DNA of 64,000 nucleotides from Rhabdophis nuchalis (taxonomy: Eukaryota > Chordata > Lepidosauria > Squamata > Natricidae). The translations under genes were made by a program, and so were the position numbers. Shown one piece after another: positions 54,830-64,000 of the stretch. Numbering within the stretch: position 1 is the stretch's first letter; each line of letters opens with the position of its first letter. The notes under the pieces were generated by a model that was not told the origin of the DNA, ran no database searches, and saw only the letters and a list, made by a program, of their open reading frames with translations. The stretch covers positions 175,642,663 to 175,706,662 of the forward strand of contig CM077647.1 in assembly GCA_039707465.1 (NCBI GenBank). The letters run 5' to 3'.

Positions 54830-55278
54830 ATGAATTTCTTGCTGTTTTTCTTTTCTCTGATAGCCATGCCAAAATGTGAGCACACAAATATACAGAAAGC
54901 AACAATATGATTTCATTTCCTGATGTACGTGAATTCTAATTTTTATTTCTCTTACTTCTCCAGGGTCCCTTTCTCAGGTACAACTTGTGTCATCGGGGCC
55001 AGGGACCGTAAACCCAGGTCAAAATCTCAATTTGCTCTGTAAAGTTACTGGCGTCTCCATCACTGATATAAGCTATGCTTGGAACTGGGTCCGTCAGCCT
55101 CCAGGGAAAGGCGTAGAATGGATAGCCAGAATCTTCCCCTATGATGGGAGAAAATGGTTCTCCTCTTCTCTTCAAAGCCGCACCACCATTTCTTCAGACA
55201 ACTCCAAGAATGAATATTCCCTCCAGCTGACCTCCATGTCAGCTGCTGACACTGCAGTGTATTATTGTGCTCGGGATG
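54830..55278 (+). CDS. IGHV: IGHV-4, germline immunoglobulin heavy-chain V segment (open)
   Basis: L-PART1 54830-54875, intron with GTGAGC donor and CTCCAG acceptor, V exon 54964-55278 (315 nt, full length). Leader [12 protein letters not shown]; mature domain [17 protein letters not shown]1 Cys in [11 protein letters not shown]1 [10 protein letters not shown]2 [13 protein letters not shown] with the usual Trp, CDR2 FPYDGRK, FR3 [17 protein letters not shown] and DTAVYYCAR. No stop or frameshift. It differs from IGHV-2 mainly in CDR1, FR2 and CDR2. Potentially functional heavy-chain V segment for V(D)J recombination. Confidence 0.93.
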
Positions 55279-55317
55279 CACACTGACTGATTTTGCCTTC
55301 TCTTCTGAACAAAAACA
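55279..55317 (+). promoter_or_regulatory. IGHV-4 23-bp-spacer RSS
   Basis: Heptamer CACACTG (55279-55285), 23-nt spacer, nonamer ACAAAAACA (55309-55317). Confidence 0.9.
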
Positions 55318-56215
55318 GGAAACTGATTCTGACAGAGTATTTCTCTCCCATGCAGCAGATCAACATTCAGATAGTGAAAGCATTTGAATTCTTGGAGTTA
55401 TTTCTCCAAGAAGAACATTTTTAAAAAACTGTACTCAGTCATTGAAATCATTTGAATTATATCTCCAAAAAGAACTGCTAAAATATTCATGACTGAGAGA
55501 GACATGGGAACAAGCCCAGCCAATGAATAGGCATAGCAACCAAGTCACTCAATAGGAGCTTAAAAAGATCTGAGTCTGTGCTGAGAATTGAAACAGAAAC
55601 TGGAGCAGTGTGCTGCTCTAAGAAGTAAACTAGCAGTCTGTCTGGGCTTGTCTGCTGAAAGGAAACTAACTGCTTGTGAATCCGTTATTCTGTGTGTGCT
55701 TTCTGGATTTGAATTTATGCCACAAATGCTGACAAGGACATCAAAAAAGTGGACTCAGACGCGGAAAGCCATCTTGAGACAAGAGCAAAACTGATTCTAC
55801 CTGATCGATCCATCTGACTGAATCCACTCCAGTTAATTGATAGGAATGTTATAAAGCATAACAGTAAGCACAGTATTAATGACATGGAAATTATATGCTT
55901 TTTTGCAGCTCACTACATGGGTAGACATGGGATAGAGCTGGGATCCCAATGACCTTTAAAAAAATGAAAAGAACCAGAAATGGTAGGAAAAGAAATCTCT
56001 CTGACATGTCCCCAGATATGAGCAATTTCTCCCTATCAGAAGGATCACACAAAGAGAAGGGTGGACTTTTTCTTTACTGCCTCTCACAGCATGATTAAGC
56101 CCATGGGTAAAAATTGCAAAGAAGGAAATGTCCATACAAGGTATGAAGCATAGACAAGGCCATCCAATGGTGTGGTTGGTTCTCTTTCACTAATGGTCCA
56201 TCTATTGATCATTTG
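55318..56215. other. IGHV-4 3' flank and unassigned sequence
   Basis: To about 55440 this is the common V 3' flank. 55480-55960 contains an unidentified sequence (GAGTCTGTGCTGAGAATTG, AGGAAACTAACTGC) that could be retroelement-derived. No gene was recognised. Confidence 0.35.
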
Positions 56216-56217
56216 TC

Positions 56218-56251
56218 TGTCTTTCTTTCTTTCTTTCTTTCTTTCTTTTTT

Positions 56252-56287
<36 letters not shown>

Positions 56288-56288
56288 T
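56218..56288. repeat. (CTTT)n microsatellite
   Basis: About 17 CTTT units directly followed by (ATACA)n. Confidence 0.95.
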
Positions 56289-57142
56289 ATACAATACAAT
56301 ACAATACAATACAATACAATACAATACAATACAATACAATACAATACAATACAATACAATACAATAGCAGAGTTGGAAGGGACCTTGTAGGTCTTCTAGT
56401 CCAACCCCCTGCATGGGCAGGAACCTTATACCATTTCAGACAAATGGCTGTCTAACATCTTTTTAAAGACTTCCAGGGTTGGGGCATTCACAACTGCTGG
56501 AGGCAAGCTGTTCCAGAGGTTAATTGTTCTTACTGTTAGGAAATTTCTCCTTAGTTCTAAGTTGCTTCTCTCCTTGGTTAGTTTCCACCCATTGCTCCTT
56601 GTCCTGCCCCCAGGTGCCTTGGAGAAAAGTTTGACTCCCTCTTCTTTGTGGCACCCTCTGAGATATCGGAACACTGCTATCATGTCTCCCCTGGTCCTTC
56701 TCTTCCTCAAACTAGACATACCCAGCTCCTGCAGCCGTTCTTCATATGTCTTAGTCTCCAGTCCTCTAATCATCTTGGTTGCTCTTCTCTGCACTCTTTC
56801 CAGAGTCTCCACGTCTTTTCTACATCGTGGCGACCAAAACTGTATGCAGTATTCCAAGTGTGGCCTTACCAAGGCACTATACAGTGGCATTAACACTTCA
56901 CGTGATCTAGATTCTATCCCTCTGTTTATGCAGCCTAGAACTGTGTTGGCTTTTTTGGCAGCTGCTGCACACTGCTGGCTCATATTTAGATGGTTGTCCA
57001 CTAGGATTCCGAGATCCCTCTCACAGTTGCTACTATCGAGCAAGGTACTACCTATACTGTACTTGTGCATTTGGTTTTTCTTGCCTATATGTAGGACCTT
57101 ACTTTTTTCACAATTGAATTTCATTTTATTAGACAGTGCCCA
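56289..57142 (-). mobile_element. CR1 LINE, 5'-truncated, open C-terminus
   Basis: Minus sense, 240 open codons: [87 protein letters not shown]. 3' UTR and a tail of about 15 ATACA units (56290-56365). It abuts the 3' tail of the next CR1 at 57143. Confidence 0.92.
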
Positions 57143-57473
57143 ATACAATACAATAGCAGAGTTGGAAGGGACCTTGTAGGTCTTCTAGTCCAACTCCCTG
57201 CATGGGCAGGAATCTTATACCATTTCAGACAAATGGCTGTCTAACATCTTTTTAAAGACTTCCAGGGTTGGGGCATTCACAACTGCTGGAGGCAAGCTGT
57301 TCCAGAGGTTAATTGTTCTTACTGTTAGGAAATTTCTCCTTAGTTCTAAGTTGCTTCTCTCCTTGGTTAGTTTCCACCCATTGCTCCTTGTCCTGCCCCC
57401 AGGTGCCTTGGAGAAAAGTTTGACTCCCTCTTCTTTGTGGCACCCTCTGAGATATCGGAACACTGCTATCATG
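57143..57473 (-). mobile_element. 3' end of the CR1-HNRNPU chimeric element
   Basis: CR1 3' UTR with ATACAATACAATAG tail and ORF2 end (MIAVFRYLRGCHKEEGVKLF to SHLSEMV). In minus sense its 5' side joins HNRNPU sequence at about 57474, with the short repeat CTAACACTG at the join. It is nearly identical to 56380-56700. Confidence 0.88.
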
Positions 57474-58985
<1,512 letters not shown>

Positions 58986-60317
58986 GTTGGAAGAAGCTTT
59001 TTTTGTTATTTTTTACTTTTTTGGCAAGCCTTTCTTCATTGTGAGCCTTAGCTTTCCTCACTTCGTCTTTACAGGCTCGGGCTATTTGCTGATATTTTGC
59101 CTTGGTTATGTCCCCCTTTTTCCACTTTTTATATTTATCCTTTTTGTCTTTCAATTTGTCAGAGAGTTCTTTATGCAGCCATGCTGGTTTCTTTTGGGAA
59201 CTGTTATTTTTCTTCTTCATTGGTATTGCGCTAGTCTGGGCTTTTATAATCTCATTTTTCAAAATTTCCCAAGCTTCTTGAGTTGTTTTCCCCTTGAGGA
59301 TTCTCATCCATGGAATCCTTCCCAAGCTCTCTCTGAGTTTATTGAAATTAGCTCTCTTGAAGTCTAAGACTCTAGTTTGACTTTGTTCAACTACTTTTGT
59401 TTGCATAATGTTGAATTCCAGTATTTCATGATCGCTTGCCCCCAAAGTTCCTGTAGCTTCTACACCTTCTATCATTTCCTCTCTGTTAGTGAGAATTAAG
59501 TCCAATATTGCTGATCCCCTTGTTCCCTTCTCTACCTTTTGGGAAACAAAGTTGTCTGCTAGGTTTGTTAGGAACCTGTTGGATCTTCCACTTGGTGCAG
59601 AGTTTGTTTCCCAATTGATGTCAGGGTAGTTAAAATCTCCCATTACTATTGCAGTGTGCTTCCTACATACCTTAGTTAGCTGGTTAGCAAAAAGTACATC
59701 CACTTCCTCTGCTTGGTTGGGTGGCCTGTAGTATAGACCTATGACAATATCATCCCCCCCCCCCCAACCTTTAATATTGACCCAAATACATTCAAGATAG
59801 TTCTCATCATTGTTGTGCTCTATTTCTGTAGAGATGTAATTATTTCTTATATATAGTGCAACTCCACCTCCTCTTTTATTTGGTCTATTTCTTTTAAATA
59901 ATTTAAATCCTTCTAGCTGTATGTTCCATTTGTGGGTTTCATCCCACCAAGTTTCTGTAATGGCAACAATATCGTATCTGCCCTCATTTACTTGAATTTC
60001 TAATTCACCCTGTTTATTCCTCATACTCTGTGCATTGGTGTATAGACATTTGAGTCCATTTTGATTGACCCTGTGTTTTCTGTCTACGAAACCTGTGTTA
60101 TGCCTGACTATGGTTCTCTTTGCCCCTATTTCTTTGCCACTTGTATGGTTCATGTACATGGTATGGCACCCACTGTTAATTGTTTGGTTTTGCTTGACAG
60201 CAGTGTTGATAATATTACCTGCACAATTATCTATGTTACACGCACTGATAACCCTATGAATTTTAGTTTGCTGGGGACAGAAATATTCTTTATCTATTGA
60301 TTCTCTGTCCCCATTAT

Positions 60318-61335
60318 TCAGTTTAAATGTTTAGCCAGGAAATCTGTGAATTTAGTGCCAAGTAACTCAGTCCCCTTCTTGGATGGGTGCAAACCATCTC
60401 TTTTGTACAGTTTATCATTGGACCAGCTGCAGGCATCATGACTAATAAGACCAAAGCCTTCCTTTTTACACCACTCCTTTAGCCACACATTAAACTCTGC
60501 TATGCGCTGGCCCTTTCCTTTTTGTTCCTTGTATACTGGTATAACCTCTGAGAAGATAAGCCTACAACCTGTACTACTAAGTTCGTACCCCAAACTCTGG
60601 AAATCATTCTGCACAGAAGCTACATCTTTATGGGACAGATCATTTGTGCCAAGATGTATAATAGCATCAACTTTACAGTCCTTACTTGCATTCTTGACTA
60701 TCTTAAGAATACGCCTCTTGTCTCTGCTGGCTGTAGCACCCGGTAAACATCTGACATCTTTCAAAACCTCCATATCCTTACCTAAGTTTACATCTCTTAC
60801 GATTGAGTCACCAATCAGGAGGTGACTTCTCTTTTTGGGTACCTTGCTCTTGTTGTGTGACTGATGCATGATCCCTGGTTCACACTTTTGCATTTCTGAA
60901 GTAGGTTCTTCACTTTGGACCATAATCCGCTGCTTATTTGAGTCGTCATTATTACCTTGACCTGTCACTTTAGTGTCCCCATTAAGATCAGCAAGGGCGC
61001 TATATCTGTTATGCTGGGACACAGCAAAAGTTTTGTGTTTGTGGGTCACAGCTCTCACCCTGCCAGATCCCACAGTTGTCCAGGCTGGTCTTCTTCTGTG
61101 GGATCTTTGCGGTAGAGGAGGCTGGTAGTGTGGCATCTCCACAGGGTGGAGTGGCCGAATTGGACACTTAATTTCTGCCTGGAGAGCACAAATTACAGAT
61201 TCAAGATATGTTATGTGTCTATGTAATCTATTAATTTGTCTGCAAGGGGGACAGTATCCAAATTTGAAAAGAGTACTGTGGAAGACAGGTGCAAAACAGT
61301 TATTACATTGAACTAAGCCAAAACAGTTATTACAT
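60318..61335 (-). mobile_element. CR1 ORF1 with SGNH/GDSL esterase domain
   Basis: Minus-sense ORF1 starting in a Cys-rich N-terminal zinc-finger-like region (CPPCRQINRLHRHITYLE) and followed by an esterase domain with KRSHLLIGDSIVRDVN (block I Ser), HLGTNDLSHKDV (block III) and YKRDGLHPSKKGTELL (block V Asp/His). All three catalytic blocks are intact. ORF1 of vertebrate CR1 elements is known to carry this lipolytic-type domain. A 26-bp duplication (AAACAGTTATTACATTGAAC) at its N-terminus repeats CNNCFGLVQ. The frame continues into the flanking CTTT/ATGG array, which is not ORF1. Confidence 0.9.
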
Positions 61336-61362
61336 TGAACTAAGCCAATGTAATAACTCTTT

Positions 61363-61583
61363 CTTTCTTTCTTTCTTTCTTTCCTTCCTTCCTTCCTTCC
61401 TTCCTTCTTTCTTCCTCTTTCTATCCTTTCCGTCCATCCATCCATCCATCCATCTATCATCTATCATCTATCATCTATCATCTATCATCTATCATCTATC
61501 ATCTATCATCTATCATCTATCATCTATCATCTATCATCTATCATCTATCATCTATCATCTATCATCTATCATCTATCATATCT
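61363..61583. repeat. (CTTT), (CCTT), (CATC) and (ATCATCT)n arrays
   Basis: CTTT/CCTT to 61410, CATC about 61435-61456, then about 17 heptamers ATCATCT (61457-61578). Confidence 0.95.
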
Positions 61584-61590
61584 AGATATC

Positions 61591-62123
61591 TGTTCTGAGC
61601 CCTCTCAGCCTGCGAAGAGTACAAAGCACAGGCTTGGCTGCTTGCCACTGTTTAATTGCTGAGATTAGGAATTCCTTGGCTGTGAGCCCATATAACTCAC
61701 GTTAAAACTCTGCAGCCCCTTTTCACACTGAGGTTTTTTCAAACAGACACAACTCGAATGTCTTGACTAAGATTTGGAACTGTTGTTTCCTGCAAATGGC
61801 CCCTCCCCAAGCCTTTCCTATAAGATCTCTCGGGAGGGGCCAATCAACAACCATCTGGTGACCACTTATCTCATGCGAACCTGCCTCTGACATAACTCTG
61901 ACGTCTCTCAGCCCTGCGTAATCTAGCACCAAGGACAAACTGCCCCTGATCCTCCCCACTACTCCAGGCCTTAGGCACCTCCTGGTGGCCAACCAGACTC
62001 TCTGCTTCCTGTTCTGGCTCTGAAACCTGCCCAAGGTCTTCCTCATCTTCCAGGGCAGACTCATAGGACTCTTCGTTAGAAGAGTCTGTCAGCAGCTCAT
62101 CCAGAGCCGGCTCGGCCACAACA
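61591..62123 (-). mobile_element. solo LTR-like element (533 bp)
   Basis: Plus-strand ends TGTTCTGAGCC and GGCCACAACA give TG...CA termini. Flanks GATATC (61585-61590) and TATATC (62124-62129) agree at 5 of 6, a probable target duplication. An 82-codon open frame (MAEPALDELLTDSSNEESYE) near the minus-sense start has no recognised domain. GC content is higher than around. Confidence 0.65.
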
Positions 62124-62154
62124 TATATCTAACTATTTGGATGGATGGATAGAT

Positions 62155-62460
62155 AGATACAATATTTTTCAAAGTATAAGATGCATCTTCCCCCCCCCCA
62201 AAAAGGCAGTGAAAATCTGGGTGTCTCTTATACACTGAATACAGAATATTTGGCCTCTCGAAACGCTGCCACGATGCCTCTCATTTTTTGCAAAAATGGA
62301 TGTGCAGAGGATTTGTGAGGCCTGCAAAGTGCTTCTGGGGGCTGGGGAGGGCAAAAATGAGTGAATGGTTTTTGGACGTTTATGCCCCCCCCCAACCAGC
62401 CCCAGGAGCCCTCTACAAGCCTCTCAAAGCCTATGCATGCCCAGTTGTTTGCCAATAAAT
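62155..62460. mobile_element. TIR element (TATAAGACGCACC family), remnant
   Basis: Left end ATATTTTTCAAAGTATAAGA, interior CTTCTGGGGGCTGGGGAGG and CTACAAGCCTCTCAAAGCCT. The right end is lost. Confidence 0.6.
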
Positions 62461-62792
62461 TACTCAAGGATCTGGATGGGGCTGCCATAAGACTGAAAAT
62501 CTGGCTGTGCTACAAGCATGAGAAATGGTTCTCTATTTGGATGGATGGATGGATGGATGGGTGGGTGGATGGATAGATGGAAGGAAGAAAGAAAAGAAGG
62601 AAGGAAGACATCCCAAAGTTGCTTTTCCAAGAGAAAAATTGGGCTTTCTTCTTTGTCTTTGAAGACATTTCGCTTCTCATCCAAGAAGCTTCTTCAGCAA
62701 AGAAAGTTGGACTTTATCTCCATTCTCTGAATGAATAGAAAGTCTCCACTGAACCTGACTTTCTAGGCGCTTCTTTATACCTCACTGGGCTT
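62461..62792. other. V-upstream spacer with GGAT array
   Basis: Contains (GGAT)n at 62539-62580 and a GAAGG tract (62580-62610). The GGGA tract of other V units is not clearly present here. Confidence 0.5.
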
Positions 62793-62800
62793 ATGCAAAT
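62793..62800 (+). promoter_or_regulatory. IGHV-5 octamer
   Basis: ATGCAAAT, 109 bp before the leader ATG, with TATATAAG at about 62821-62828, a better TATA box than in the other four. Confidence 0.92.
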
Positions 62801-62908
62801 GCCATCATGAAATGTTCCTCTATATAAGCAGGCTCCTCATTTTACATCTTTACATTTTCTTCAAACCGTTATATGTCAAACCAGAGAAAACCTATTTAAA
62901 AAAATACT

Positions 62909-63360
62909 ATGAATTTCCTCTTGTTTTTCTTTACTCTTGTAGCCATGACAAAATGTGAGTACATAATTTTGGCAAAAGTAACTATGTGATTTTTGTTTTC
63001 AGATGCATCTGAATCCTTGAAACCTCTTGACTCTTACTTCTTTAGGGTCCCTTGCTGAGGTTCAACTTGTGTCATCGGGGCCAGGAACTGTAAAACCAGG
63101 TCAAAATCTCAATCTGGTCTGTAAAATTACGGGTGTCTCCATCACTGATAGTAGCTACCTTTGGGATTGGATCCGTCAGCTTCCAAAGAAAGGCTTAGAA
63201 TGAATAGCCAGTATCTACCCCCATGATGGGAGAAAATGGTTCACCTCTTCTCTTCAAAGCCGCACCACCATCGCTTCAGAAAAATCCAAGAATGAGTTTT
63301 CCCTTCAGCTGAACTCCATGTCAACTTCTGACACTGCTGTGTATTATTGTGCAAGGCATA
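62909..63360 (+). pseudogene. IGHV: IGHV-5, leader and V exon, with nonsense codon
   Basis: L-PART1 62909-62954 (leader [12 protein letters not shown]), GTGAGT donor, TTTAG acceptor, V exon 63046-63360 (315 nt). Mature domain begins [17 protein letters not shown]1 Cys in [11 protein letters not shown]1 [10 protein letters not shown]2 [10 protein letters not shown], then TGA (63201-63203) where IGHV-4 has TGG (Trp). FR3 [17 protein letters not shown] and [12 protein letters not shown] follow in frame. It is the most diverged copy. One substitution would separate it from an open frame. Confidence 0.92.
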
Positions 63361-63399
63361 CACACTGACTGATTGTGCCTTCTCTTCTGTACCAAAACA
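63361..63399 (+). promoter_or_regulatory. IGHV-5 23-bp-spacer RSS
   Basis: Heptamer CACACTG (63361-63367), 23-nt spacer, nonamer ACCAAAACA (63391-63399). Confidence 0.88.
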
Positions 63400-63535
63400 G
63401 GAAACTGATTCTGACAGGCCATTTCTCTTCCTTGCAGAAGATCAGCGCTCAGGGAATGATTGCATTTGAATTCTTTGAGTAATGTTTACCAAAAGAACAT
63501 TTTTTAAAATGTACTTAGTCGTTGACATGTCTAAT

Positions 63536-63826
63536 GAAAGTTTAATGAAAAGAAGGAATAGGTGTGACATGACAGGAGTGTTCCAATATCTCAGGGGCTG
63601 CCACAGAGAAGAGTGGCAGATATTCACCAAAGCACCTGAGTGCAGGACAAGAAGCAATGGGTGGAAACTAATCAAGGAAAGAAGCAACTTAGAACTAAGG
63701 AGAAATTTCCTGACAACATAAACAGTTGATCATTGGGACAACTTGCCTCCAGAACTTGTAAACGTTCCAACACTGGAAGTTTTAAAGAAGAGTATGGACA
63801 AGCGTTTGTCTGAAATGGTGTATGTA
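63536..63826 (+). mobile_element. CR1 LINE 3' fragment
   Basis: Plus sense: SLMKRRNRCDMTGVFQYLRG, CRTRSNGWKLIKERSNLEL, RRNFLT. Cut short by the next element. Confidence 0.83.
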
Positions 63827-63930
63827 CAGGATGGTGAATCTATGGTGGCACGTGGAGCCATTTGTCTGGGCACACGAGGCATTGTCCTGTCAGCTGCCCA
63901 GCACGCATGCTGACAGGGCACAGGGACTGA
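63827..63930 (+). mobile_element. hAT-like element fragment
   Basis: Begins CAGGATGGTGAATCTATGG and continues GGCACGTGGAGCCATTTGTC and CAGCACGCATGC, a snake nonautonomous repeat pattern. Right end not identified in the window. Confidence 0.5.
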
Positions 63931-64000
63931 AATTATGAGGGCTTCCTGAAACCACTGAAGGAATAATAGCCAAGTACAATTATATAACTGTATTGTGAAA

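Noticed and set aside
61871..62119. 82-codon acidic open frame as a host gene
   Set aside because: It starts within a TG...CA-bounded LTR-like element and has no homology I recognise; treated as part of that element.

Overview
The window reads as genomic DNA from an advanced snake. Three things point there: multi-exon type-2 vomeronasal receptor (V2R) genes, germline immunoglobulin heavy-chain V segments with 23-bp-spacer recombination signals, and a snake-type repeat load. That load includes CR1 LINEs ending in (ATACA)n or (AGAAT)n tails, L2-clade LINEs, tRNA-derived squamate SINEs, hAT-like elements with 8-bp target duplications, and long GATA/TATC arrays. There are no bacterial features. 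The species cannot be fixed from sequence alone.

Layout. Positions 1-2712 (+) hold the 3' part of V2R gene C (end of exon 3, exons 4-6) with an open frame and intact splice sites. Positions 26961-11006 (-) hold V2R gene A with all six exons recognisable; its last exon has lost exactly 505 nt relative to gene C, so it is a pseudogene. Positions 39939-30874 (-) hold V2R gene B, a more decayed copy with exon 2 missing, exon 3 reduced to two scraps, nonsense codons in exons 5 and 6 and a 5-nt deletion in exon 6. C and A are tail to tail; A and B are tandem.

Positions 42.5-63.4 kb (+) hold five IGHV segments with octamer promoters, split leaders, V exons and RSSs. V1-V3 lie in three tandem units of about 2.0 kb; V4 and V5 are dispersed. 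V2 and V4 are open. V1 (13-nt deletion), V3 (5-nt deletion) and V5 (TGA for a framework Trp) are pseudogenes.

The rest is mostly transposable elements, often nested. Notable cases are an L1-like insert inside an L2 inside a CR1 (22.4-23.8 kb), a solo LTR splitting a SINE (34.2-34.7 kb), a hAT-like element inside a CR1 3' end whose empty site is seen at 9.5 kb, and an L2 split by a composite element carrying a minisatellite. The most unusual object is a long minus-strand CR1 (57.14-61.34 kb) with ORF1 esterase, endonuclease and reverse transcriptase. Its RT-to-3' segment is replaced by an intron-less piece of HNRNPU coding sequence in the same orientation. This looks like a template-switch chimera made during retrotransposition.

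The V2R genes would encode pheromone receptors of the vomeronasal organ, and the IGHV segments are substrates for V(D)J recombination. Nothing in the sequence links their functions; their adjacency is positional. Repeat-family names are from motif recognition without a database search.
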